Source of the DNA: Scatomorpha gallistercoris
GTDB lineage: Bacteria; Bacillota; Clostridia; Oscillospirales; Oscillospiraceae
Length of the DNA: 6,090 nt
Assembly: GCA_018713005.1 (NCBI GenBank)
Contig: DVFX01000118.1
Coordinates: forward strand, 1 to 6,090
Direction: 5' to 3'
This document shows, piece after piece, positions 1 through 5,103 of this stretch. The notes beneath the pieces are model-generated. The model saw only the letters and a program-made list of their open reading frames with translations, was not told the DNA's origin and made no database searches. The translations under genes and the position numbers were made by a program. Each line of letters begins with the position of its first letter. Position 1 is the stretch's first letter.

Positions 1-78
1 GGCCGCAAGTCCCTCGAGGAGGTCGAGCACAAGCTCGCCATGATGGGACTGAGCCTGGCCAGCGACGACAACCAGTAA
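1..78 (+). CDS. rpoA: DNA-directed RNA polymerase subunit alpha, C-terminal end (partial)
   Basis: The window opens inside a reading frame that gives 25 residues and then TAA at 76-78. The residues GRKSLEEVEHKLAMMGLSL match the last helix of the alpha C-terminal domain, the part of the RNA polymerase alpha subunit that contacts UP elements and activators. A short polar tail (ASDDNQ) ends the protein. The identification is supported by rplQ 13 bases downstream, which is the standard bacterial order at the end of the large ribosomal protein cluster. The 5' part lies outside the window. The AAGGAGG at 77-83 that serves rplQ overlaps this stop codon. Confidence 0.93.
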   Translation, partial: GRKSLEEVEHKLAMMGLSLASDDNQ

Positions 79-91
79 GGAGGAAACCAAT

Positions 92-433
92 ATGCCCGGA
101 ACCAGGAAGCTCGGCAAGACTACTGACGCGCGTATGGCTATGCTCCGTCAGCAGGTCACGGATCTTCTCGACCGCGGCCGCATGGAGACGACCTTTACCC
201 GTGCTAAGGAGATTCAGTCTCTTGCCGATAAGATGATTACGCTTGGCAAGCAGAAGGACATGGCGTCTTACCGTCAGGCCCTGAGCTTCATCACCCGCGA
301 GGACGTGGCTCACAAGGCTTTCAATGAGCTCGCTGAGAAGTATGCCGACCGCAACGGCGGCTACACCCGCGTCACCCGCATCGGCCCCCGCCGCGGCGAT
401 GCCGCCGAGATGGCCGTTATAGAGCTCGTCTGA
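92..433 (+). CDS. rplQ: 50S ribosomal protein L17
   Basis: This gene encodes a 113-residue L17, a protein of the large ribosomal subunit that binds 23S rRNA near the peptide exit tunnel. The N-terminal pattern MPGTRKLGKTTDAR followed by ML..QVTDLL is the family's opening, with R/K-rich rRNA-binding residues. The section TTFTRAKEIQSLADKMITLGK is the conserved core, and GGYTRVTRIGPRRGDAAEMAVIELV is the typical C-terminal end. The length is at the short, usual bacterial size. The start is supported by AAGGAGG at 77-83, eight bases upstream. It is co-transcribed with rpoA and is the last gene before a strong terminator, so the ribosomal operon ends here. Confidence 0.97.
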   Translation: MPGTRKLGKTTDARMAMLRQQVTDLLDRGRMETTFTRAKEIQSLADKMITLGKQKDMASYRQALSFITREDVAHKAFNELAEKYADRNGGYTRVTRIGPRRGDAAEMAVIELV

Positions 434-443
434 GCCGTGTACT

Positions 444-477
444 AAAAGGCCCGTACCAGTCAGGTACGGGCCTTTTT
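444..477 (+). terminator. Rho-independent terminator after rplQ
   Basis: A perfect 14-bp stem (444-457 pairing with 463-476, containing AAAAGGCCCGTACC) encloses a five-base AGTCA loop and runs into a T5 tract at 473-477. It begins 10 bases after the rplQ stop and separates the ribosomal operon from the sigma factor operon. Confidence 0.95.
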
Positions 478-533
478 CTGCGCCGTGCACCGTGACGGCT
501 ATATGCGCATGGTGCAAGCTCGTGGCGGCGAGC

Positions 534-572
534 AAAAATTTTTTTCCCTGCCTGCGTCTTTTTTGGTATGAA
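534..572 (+). promoter_or_regulatory. Candidate promoter of the ECF sigma operon (A/T tract plus extended -10)
   Basis: The operon needs its own promoter because a strong terminator precedes it. The best candidate is TGGTATGAA at 564-572, an extended -10 (TGN then TATGAA), with an A5T7 tract at 534-545 lying about where an UP element would be. The corresponding -35 (around 544-549, TTCCCT) is poor. A CGTC-containing octamer, CTGCGTCT, occurs at 552-559 and 573-580. CGTC resembles the -10 of ECF sigma promoters of the SigM/SigV type, so self-activation is possible, but no convincing AAC-type -35 lies at the right distance. This is a weak call. Confidence 0.3.
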
Positions 573-580
573 CTGCGTCT
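552..580 (+). repeat. Direct octamer repeat CTGCGTCT, 21 bp apart
   Basis: CTGCGTCT is found at 552-559 and again at 573-580, a start-to-start spacing of 21 bp, which is two turns of the DNA helix. The pair lies in the presumed promoter region of the sigma operon. It could be a regulator-binding pair, or two alternative ECF -10 elements, or chance; the sequence does not decide. Confidence 0.35.
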
Positions 581-620
581 AATAAGTGCAAGCACAAAGC
601 AAGGCTGTGAGGTGAACTCC

Positions 621-1109
621 ATGGACAAAAATACCTACGCCGGGCTGCTGCAAGACGACAGGGCGAGATATTACCGTATCGCCTACTCTTACGTCAAAAA
701 TGAGCATGACGCGCTCGATATAGTCGGTGAGGCGGCGTACCGCGGTCTGTGTAAGCTGCACACGCTCAAAAGTCCCGAATACTTCCGCACCTGGATGACT
801 CGCATCGTTATGAACTGCGCCATAGACCACATCAGGCGCAGTTCCAGAACGGTCAGCCTGGACGAGGCGCCGGTTGCTGAAAGCTGGGACAGCGGCGAGA
901 CCTTCAGGTGTGACGACGACATAGACCTCTACGACGCCCTGGACAGCCTCAGCGAGCGCGACAGGACCTGTATAGTGCTCAGATTCTTCGAGGAGTACAG
1001 CTTCGCGGAGATTGCGAGGGTATTTGAGGAGCCCGAATCCACTGTAAAAGCCCGGGTATACCGTACACTGAAAAGGCTAAGAGTACAGCTCGAGAAAGGA
1101 GACTCTTGA
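621..1109 (+). CDS. RNA polymerase ECF-type sigma factor (sigma-70 family)
   Basis: This is a 162-residue ECF sigma factor that would direct RNA polymerase to a small envelope-type regulon. Region sigma-2 spans roughly residues 12-73: the helix with YYRIAYSYVKNEHDALDIV, then YFRTWMTRIVMNCAIDHIRR, which is the -10 recognition and core-binding part. An acidic linker (about 80-102) follows. Region sigma-4 spans about 104-155, with LSERDRTCIVLRFFEEYSFAEIA and the helix-turn-helix ending PESTVKARVYRTLKRLR. The reading frame stays open upstream to 492, but the start at 621 is preferred: GAGGTG at 609-614 is six bases upstream, and the extra 43 residues do not resemble a sigma factor. It is followed after one base by the membrane anti-sigma gene, the usual sigma/anti-sigma arrangement. 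Length is normal for the SigW/SigM/SigV-like group; the exact subfamily cannot be named. Confidence 0.93.
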   Translation: MDKNTYAGLLQDDRARYYRIAYSYVKNEHDALDIVGEAAYRGLCKLHTLKSPEYFRTWMTRIVMNCAIDHIRRSSRTVSLDEAPVAESWDSGETFRCDDDIDLYDALDSLSERDRTCIVLRFFEEYSFAEIARVFEEPESTVKARVYRTLKRLRVQLEKGDS

Positions 1110-1110
1110 A

Positions 1111-1959
1111 ATGAACGCAGGTAGGGAAAAATACGAAAACATAAGCATTCCCGAGGGACTGGGCGCCGCCATTGACTCCGGTATGCGCAGGGCCGGCCGC
1201 CAGCGCGTCCTGAGGGCCGTCAGGCGCACCGCAGCCGGTGCGGCAGCTGCCGTCTGCATTCTCTTCGCGGGCGCGAACATCATGCCCGTCTACAGCTACG
1301 CGGCCGACATACCCGTGCTCGGCGACATAGTCCGTGTGCTCCACGTCGGCTCCGGCGGCGAGGTTACCGACGGCGCCCACGCGCAGGGCGACGCCATGGA
1401 CGGAAAAGTCGAGATAAGCTTCTCCACCTCCGACGGCGCGCTCACCGGAGCGCCCGCATACAGCGTGGAGCACCTGTATGCGCCGAACCGCATCGTCCTC
1501 AACCTCCACGGAGTGCGCGGAGCAGACTTCGACAGCATCCGTGAGAGCTTCCTCAAGAGCGAGGCCGTCAGCGACGTTTACAGGAACATGTACCTCGACG
1601 ACTCCGCTATAAGCCTCACCGTGGTGCTCAACGATGGCTGGGACTACGAAATCAGCGAGTACGCCGAGCCCGGCACGCTCATCTTCGGATTCACCGAGGC
1701 CGAGCAGAGCGAGGACGAAGTGTACTTCCTGCGCAGCGAGGCCATGCCTTACGGCGAGCAGCTGGGCCTCATGTGCGAACAGTACCACGCCGAGGGCGCG
1801 AGCCAGGTCAAGACGGCCGACGGAGAGTACATCGTGGTCATCGGGCAGTATGCCTCTGAGGAAGAGGCGCTCACAGCTCTCGAGGCGCTGAACTCCCAGC
1901 ACGGCGACACAGGGCTCTATGTGGCCTCGGGAGAGGCAAATGAGGTACCGGAGGCCTAA
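1111..1959 (+). CDS. Single-pass membrane anti-sigma-like protein with AMIN-like and SPOR-like outer domains
   Basis: The 282-residue protein starts one base after the sigma factor stop. AAGGAGA at 1096-1102, inside the sigma gene, is its binding site, so translational coupling is likely. Residues 1-39 are basic and cytoplasmic (IPEGLGAAIDSGMRRAGRQR), and 40-58 are a membrane helix. Residues 65-77 (ADIPVLGDIVRVL) match a juxtamembrane motif I associate with DUF4179-type anti-sigma proteins. Residues about 98-195 read as an AMIN-like beta domain: APNRIVLNLHGV resembles the family's 'P-x-R-hydrophobic-x-hydrophobic-D-L-x-G' core, and the later strands resemble 'Y.I...G.L.F.F'. Residues about 203-272 have the strand-helix-strand, strand-helix-strand layout of SPOR, with EYIVVIGQYASEEEALTALEAL as the second half. 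Both families bind peptidoglycan, so the inferred role is holding the sigma factor at the membrane until a cell-wall change is sensed. There is no HxxxCxxC zinc motif. Domain calls rest on pattern reading only. Confidence 0.78.
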   Translation: MNAGREKYENISIPEGLGAAIDSGMRRAGRQRVLRAVRRTAAGAAAAVCILFAGANIMPVYSYAADIPVLGDIVRVLHVGSGGEVTDGAHAQGDAMDGKVEISFSTSDGALTGAPAYSVEHLYAPNRIVLNLHGVRGADFDSIRESFLKSEAVSDVYRNMYLDDSAISLTVVLNDGWDYEISEYAEPGTLIFGFTEAEQSEDEVYFLRSEAMPYGEQLGLMCEQYHAEGASQVKTADGEYIVVIGQYASEEEALTALEALNSQHGDTGLYVASGEANEVPEA

Positions 1960-1962
1960 AGC

Positions 1963-2862
1963 ATGTCTGGGAGCAACAACAAGCGCAGCGAGGGGGCTGC
2001 GGTAAAAGTAGTGCTGACCGGTTTTGTGCTGCTGACGATGGCGGCCACCGGTTTCAGCATGTTCTCAGGCTGCGGAGTGGACGACGGGGGTGCGGTTGCT
2101 TCCAACCCGCCCCCGGCTGTGAGCAGCACTGAAAGCCCACAGGCGACGCCTCAGCCGTCCCCGAGCACAACACCTGCACCAGAGCAAACCGAGCCGTCTG
2201 CGACCCCTCAGGCTACCCCTAAGTCAAACCCGCAAACAGCCGCCGGCGTCGGCCTCGGCTCATCCGTGACCGTGCCTGAGAGCGAGGCTGTGGACGACAG
2301 CTACTTTGCCGACGCGGTGTTCGTGGGAGATTCGCGCACCGAGGGGCTCAAGATGTACTCCGGGCTGGACTCATCGCAGTTTTTCTCCTCGGTAGGTATG
2401 GACGTAGACAAGGTGTTTACCGACCAGGCAGTGAGCCTGAACGGTCAGCTTCTGACCGTCGCCCAGGCGCTGGAGCAGGCGAGCTACAGCAAGGTGTACA
2501 TCATGCTTGGCATGAACGAGCTCGGCTGGGTTTACGAGAGTGTGTTCGCCGACAACTACGCGCGCATCATCGACACGATACGCGAATCGCACCCCGACGC
2601 GACGATATATGTGCAGTCCATCCTTCCCGTCAGCCAGTGGAAGGACGGCTCGAACGACATCTACACCAACGCCAACGTGGTGCGCCTGCAGAAAGCGCTC
2701 GTGGCAATGTGCGAGGAAAAGGGCGTCAACTACGTCAACGTGGCCGAGGGCATACAGGATGAGCAGGGCTACCTGCCCAGTGAATCCACCCAGGACGGCG
2801 TCCACCTCACGCCCGAGTACTGCCAGCGCTGGATGGATTACCTGAAAACACACACCGCATAA
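1963..2862 (+). CDS. SGNH/GDSL-family hydrolase, predicted lipoprotein
   Basis: This 299-residue protein is a predicted serine esterase or O-acyl hydrolase/transferase outside the membrane. Residues 1-36 form a signal sequence (basic start, hydrophobic VVLTGFVLLTMAATGF) ending in the lipobox-like FSGC with Cys37; Phe at -3 is unusual but tolerable. A Pro/Ser/Thr/Gln-rich stalk covers about 49-93. The catalytic domain runs from about 113 to the end. Block I is FVGDSR, with nucleophile Ser124. Block III is GMNE, with oxyanion-type Asn185 but Glu in place of the usual Asp. Block V is DGVH, with Asp278 and His281. GGAGG at 1950-1954, eight bases upstream, supports the start, and only three bases separate it from the anti-sigma stop. 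Family members remove or add acyl groups on peptidoglycan, polysaccharides or lipids; the substrate here is unknown, although the operon context points to the cell envelope. Confidence 0.87.
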   Translation: MSGSNNKRSEGAAVKVVLTGFVLLTMAATGFSMFSGCGVDDGGAVASNPPPAVSSTESPQATPQPSPSTTPAPEQTEPSATPQATPKSNPQTAAGVGLGSSVTVPESEAVDDSYFADAVFVGDSRTEGLKMYSGLDSSQFFSSVGMDVDKVFTDQAVSLNGQLLTVAQALEQASYSKVYIMLGMNELGWVYESVFADNYARIIDTIRESHPDATIYVQSILPVSQWKDGSNDIYTNANVVRLQKALVAMCEEKGVNYVNVAEGIQDEQGYLPSESTQDGVHLTPEYCQRWMDYLKTHTA

Positions 2863-2878
2863 ACAGGAGGGACAAGAC

Positions 2879-3418
2879 ATGAAACGCATAATAGCCGCTC
2901 TGGCGCTTATCACCCTGGCTGTATGCCTGCTGGCGGCCTGCGGCGTGGATACGGCGGATGTGACGCTGCCCCCTTCAAGCAGCCCGGCAGCCAGCCCTGA
3001 GGCTGAGCCGACGCCCAGCCCAACGCCGAATCCCGACGCCCAGGTGCTCGCAGAATGCATGTCGCTCGTCGGCATGACGGACGAAGAGAGCGCGGACGCC
3101 CTGGGAGGCGGGGAGCAGAATATCGCCGCCGACGGCAAAACGCTCATCGGGCGCGTCTACTCCGCCGAGCTCTTCGGCGAGGAAGTCGCCCCCGGCACGA
3201 CGTACGACGCCGAGGGAGTGGTAGACAGCGTGTCAATATATCTCGCCGGGGCGGACAGCGCGCCCTATGCAGAGGCCCTGACAGCTCTCTACGGCGAGCC
3301 GTCGGACGCCAGCGAGGGCCAGAGCGAGTCCGGCAGTACATGGCAGGACTGGAGCGTGGACGGACACACCGTGAGGCTCTATCAGAGCTACGGCCTTTGC
3401 TCGCTGGAGGTGCGCTGA
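2879..3418 (+). CDS. Small predicted lipoprotein, function unknown
   Basis: The 179-residue protein has a clear lipoprotein signal: MKRIIAALALITLAVC leads to the lipobox LAAC with Cys21. A Pro/Ser/Thr/Glu-rich stalk spans about residues 31-52. The remaining 125 residues form a compact acidic domain with two recognisable parts: about 55-100 (LAECMSLVGMTDEESADALGG, then a GRVYSAELFGEE strand) and about 110-179, ending in TWQDWSVDGHTVRLYQSYG and a beta-rich tail. I do not recognise the family. The alternating strands resemble small Gram-positive lipoproteins of BLIP- or SmpA-like shape, but that is only a resemblance. AGGAGG at 2865-2870, eight bases before the ATG, supports the start. It is the last gene of the sigma operon. 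Its mature N-terminus, CGVD, is the same as that of the preceding hydrolase. Confidence 0.85.
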   Translation: MKRIIAALALITLAVCLLAACGVDTADVTLPPSSSPAASPEAEPTPSPTPNPDAQVLAECMSLVGMTDEESADALGGGEQNIAADGKTLIGRVYSAELFGEEVAPGTTYDAEGVVDSVSIYLAGADSAPYAEALTALYGEPSDASEGQSESGSTWQDWSVDGHTVRLYQSYGLCSLEVR

Positions 3419-3440
3419 AAGCGCGTATAAACGAACAAGG

Positions 3441-3476
3441 GGCAGGGAAGGACAATTCCTTCCCTGCCTTATATTT
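3441..3476 (+). terminator. Intrinsic terminator of the sigma/lipoprotein operon
   Basis: A perfect 12-bp stem (GGCAGGGAAGGA at 3441-3452 with 3457-3468) encloses a CAAT loop and is followed by TTATATTTT. The T tract is interrupted, so efficiency may be moderate. It starts 22 bases after the small lipoprotein stop. Confidence 0.87.
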
Positions 3477-3510
3477 TCCGTGAATTGTAACGCAGGCCGG
3501 CACTTATCCC

Positions 3511-3539
3511 TTGCCTGTTGTGATGAAATCTGGTACACT
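3511..3539 (+). promoter_or_regulatory. Housekeeping-type promoter with extended -10
   Basis: TTGCCT (3511-3516) and TACACT (3534-3539) are separated by exactly 17 bases, and TGG directly precedes the -10, giving an extended -10. The predicted transcription start is near 3546. It would drive the YjdF-like membrane protein gene through a leader of about 160 bases. Confidence 0.72.
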
Positions 3540-3545
3540 GTTATA

Positions 3546-3707
3546 CGCGACATCTCGCCACCGGGTGGAGATTTGCAGCCCGGCGGGTTCCGCCCGAAAG
3601 GCAACCCGCCTTGTTATAGTATTCCACGGCCCCGCAACCGTACAGCCGGGTAGCGTATCCAGCAGGACAGAGTGGATTGGCGACTGCCATAATATAGGAG
3701 GTTAAAC
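3546..3707 (+). ncRNA. Structured 5' leader of the membrane protein gene, class unknown
   Basis: The region between the predicted start of transcription and the ATG at 3708 is rich in complementary segments. Hairpin 1 is at 3552-3572 (ATCT/AGAT and CCAC/GTGG arms, CGG loop). Hairpin 2 is at 3582-3610 (perfect GGCGGGTT/AACCCGCC arms, inner GCC/GGC, CGAAA loop). Hairpin 3 is at 3626-3641 (ACGG/CCGT), hairpin 4 at 3657-3677 (ATCCA/TGGAT), and hairpin 5 at 3678-3689 (TGGC/GCCA), just before AGGAGGT at 3696-3702. Two alternative pairings compete with these: 3578-3584 with 3645-3651, and 3623-3627 with 3672-3676. Such competition is what a cis-acting RNA switch needs, but no known class fits. Structure was inferred by eye; no folding was computed. 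Confidence 0.42.
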
Positions 3708-4571
3708 ATGAGTAGAGAGAGCCGAAAGCTCAAGAGGCAGCAGCGCAAGGCCGCGTCCAAGGAGAGCTGGGCCCGCAAGAGGAAGGAAGAGCCGGGCGCG
3801 TTTTGGACATATTTCATACTGCGCACCATCGTAATCCTGATTCTCATCCACAGCATCTGGATAGGGCAGTACGACAACGCGATTGTCTGCGTATATGTAC
3901 TGGTGCTCTACGTCCTGCCGCAGTTCGTGGAGAACAGGATGAACATCGAAATACCGAGCATACTGGAAATCATAATCTTCGTATTCGTGTTCCTGGCGGA
4001 GATACTTGGCGAGCTGGAGAGCTTCTTCCTCAAGGTGACTTTTTGGGACACCATGCTGCACACCACGGCCGGCTTCCTGCTTGCGGCGGTGGGCTTTTCG
4101 CTTGTGGACCTGCTCAACCGCTCCGAGAAGATAAAGGTCCAGCTGTCGCCGGGCTACCTGGCGCTGGTGGCGTTCTGTTTTTCCATGACCATGGGCGTGC
4201 TCTGGGAGTTCTTTGAGTACGGCGCCGACCGCCTGCTCCTCCTTGACATGCAGAAGGACACCGTACTCAGCCAGATTTCCACCGTCGACCTCGACCCCAC
4301 GCTGAGCAACACACCCGTTGTTGTCAGCGGCATAACCGACATGCTGCTCGAGCTTTCAGACGGCAGCACTTATCGGGTCGGCCTTGGCGGCTACCTGGAC
4401 ATCGGCCTCTACGACACTATGGCCGACCTCTTTGTAAACTTCGTAGGCGCCGTTGTGTTCTCGGTGATAGCCTTCTTCGAGACCAGGAGCGAGAAGCGCC
4501 CGCTCACCACGGCCCTGGCCCTGCACAAGCGCAAAAAGCAGCCGGAGCCCGTCAAAGAGCGGCAGGAATAA
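3708..4571 (+). CDS. Multi-pass membrane protein, YjdF/DUF2238-like
   Basis: The 287-residue protein has a very basic cytoplasmic N-terminus (residues 1-29, many Lys/Arg) followed by about six hydrophobic segments: roughly 33-52, 57-72, 83-101, 116-135, 148-166 and 238-256. It ends in a basic tail (KRKKQPEPVKERQE). Conserved-looking polar positions lie in or beside the helices: D114-x3-H118 (FWDTMLHTTAGFLLAAVGF), W166-E167-x2-E170, and D236-x3-D240 with N244 (LYDTMADLFVNFVGA). These match my memory of the YjdF/DUF2238 predicted membrane protein family, whose function is unknown; the acidic/His arrangement could suggest metal or lipid-headgroup chemistry, but that is a guess. An extra loop of about 60 residues (175-234) between the last two helices looks beta-rich and probably faces outside. 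AGGAGGT at 3696-3702, five bases before the ATG, supports the start. It is a single-gene transcript. Confidence 0.8.
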   Translation: MSRESRKLKRQQRKAASKESWARKRKEEPGAFWTYFILRTIVILILIHSIWIGQYDNAIVCVYVLVLYVLPQFVENRMNIEIPSILEIIIFVFVFLAEILGELESFFLKVTFWDTMLHTTAGFLLAAVGFSLVDLLNRSEKIKVQLSPGYLALVAFCFSMTMGVLWEFFEYGADRLLLLDMQKDTVLSQISTVDLDPTLSNTPVVVSGITDMLLELSDGSTYRVGLGGYLDIGLYDTMADLFVNFVGAVVFSVIAFFETRSEKRPLTTALALHKRKKQPEPVKERQE

Positions 4572-4584
4572 TGGGATAAACAAT

Positions 4585-4616
4585 AAAGCGCAGCCGGATA
4601 ACCGGCTGCGCTTTTT
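4585..4616. terminator. Probable bidirectional terminator between convergent genes
   Basis: A perfect 13-bp stem (AAAGCGCAGCCGG at 4585-4597 with 4602-4614) has an ATAA loop. On the plus strand it runs into T5 (4612-4616) and ends the YjdF-like gene. On the minus strand the same hairpin is followed by TTTATTG and can end the DUF3788-like gene. The stop codon of the minus-strand gene (TAA at 4617-4615) lies directly beside the stem. Confidence 0.9.
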
Positions 4617-5028
4617 ACTTCCTGTTCGGTTTTCTCTTGATGCGCAGAAGCCCCATAAAATCCACGAAAAGCGAGGTGTCCTCCGGCTCAAACATCACCC
4701 ATTTTCCGTCGTGGTAAGTCCGGGCCTCGTCGTAAATCCTTTGGACCTCCTCGGAGTAGCGCTCCCTGTCCGCTTCAAATTTCGCGCGTTCGCCCTTCCC
4801 AAGAATGACCATAAAGCCTATGCAATTCTCCCTGGCGTACAGTGCGCAGAGAGTTTTGCCGCCCCGGCGGTATTTGTACTCGTATGTCCAGGCTTTGCCG
4901 CCGGTATTCCACACGCGTTCCATGTCGTAGCTCTCGTCGATTAAATCGCAGAGCTTGCTCCACACTTCATACAGCTGAGCGCCTGTTAAAGCAGCCATTT
5001 GTTCGGCGTTGGGTACAGTGTCAAGCAT
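4615..5028 (-). CDS. DUF3788-like protein
   Basis: This 137-residue soluble protein has no signal sequence or membrane segment. It matches what I recall of DUF3788: a helical start (AEQMAALTGAQLYEVWSKL), then KAWTYEYKYRRGGKTLCALY with the K-Y-R-x-G-G-K-T-L run, CIGFMVILGKGERAKFE, and the C-terminal YHDGKWVMFE and LLRIKRKP blocks. Length is normal for that family. The family has no established function. In other genomes such genes are often isolated small genes, as here. AGGAGG (minus strand, 5039-5034) lies five bases before the ATG and fixes the start. The gene has its own promoter and converges on the YjdF-like gene with a shared terminator. Confidence 0.85.
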   Translation of the reverse strand: MLDTVPNAEQMAALTGAQLYEVWSKLCDLIDESYDMERVWNTGGKAWTYEYKYRRGGKTLCALYARENCIGFMVILGKGERAKFEADRERYSEEVQRIYDEARTYHDGKWVMFEPEDTSLFVDFMGLLRIKRKPNRK

Positions 5029-5043
5029 GATGGCCTCCTATAC

Positions 5044-5061
5044 AGCCGGCTTTCGCCTGCC
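5044..5061 (-). other. Small GAAA-tetraloop hairpin at the 5' end of the DUF3788-like mRNA
   Basis: Read on the minus strand, GGC-GAAA-GCC with one mismatch and further GC pairs forms a short hairpin a few bases after the predicted transcription start (near 5064) and just ahead of the ribosome binding site. There is no T tract, so it is not a terminator. It may simply stabilise the mRNA 5' end. Confidence 0.4.
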
Positions 5062-5070
5062 TTTTTGACC

Positions 5071-5099
5071 ATTGTACCATTCGGCCTCTGAGCGCGCAA
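5071..5099 (-). promoter_or_regulatory. Promoter of the DUF3788-like gene, extended -10
   Basis: On the minus strand TTGCGC (5099-5094) and TACAAT (5076-5071) are 17 bases apart, and TGG precedes the -10. It lies in the 75-base gap after the stop codon of the upstream anti-sigma-like gene, so the DUF3788-like gene can be expressed on its own. No terminator was seen between the two genes, so read-through is also possible. Confidence 0.72.
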
Positions 5100-5103
5100 C
5101 ACT

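Noticed and set aside
492..620. N-terminal extension of the sigma factor to an upstream ATG at 492.
   Set aside because: The extension is Cys/Phe/Leu-rich and unlike sigma factors, crosses the likely promoter, and the ATG at 621 has a well-placed GAGGTG.
979..1902. Long minus-strand open frame of 307 codons opposite the sigma and anti-sigma genes.
   Set aside because: It is antisense to well-supported coding sequence, has a low-complexity Val/Ala/His-rich composition, and has no protein family features; it is a shadow of high GC content.
2371..3147. Minus-strand open frame of 258 codons opposite the two lipoprotein genes.
   Set aside because: It is antisense to two genes with clear signal peptides and motifs, and its own translation shows no recognisable domain.
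3582..3610. GGCGGGTT/AACCCGCC hairpin as an intrinsic terminator.
   Set aside because: It is followed by TTGTTATAG rather than a T tract; at most it could be part of an attenuation structure.
3621..3660. Possible cobalamin riboswitch: CGGCCCCGCAACCGTA resembles the family's conserved CCCGC-ACTGT core.
   Set aside because: The GGGAA...GGTG segment that should lie just upstream is missing and the GCCACTG element is absent, so the similarity is probably chance; an Rfam scan would settle it.
3511..3705. Possible 64-residue leader peptide starting with TTG in the leader region.
   Set aside because: The start codon coincides with the -35 box, there is no ribosome binding site, and the region is better explained as promoter plus structured RNA.
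3540..3707. tRNA, SRP RNA or T-box element in the intergenic region.
   Set aside because: No cloverleaf with acceptor and T-loop signals, no GGTCAGG/GGAAGCAGC SRP core, and no GGGTGGNACCGCG T-box sequence were found.
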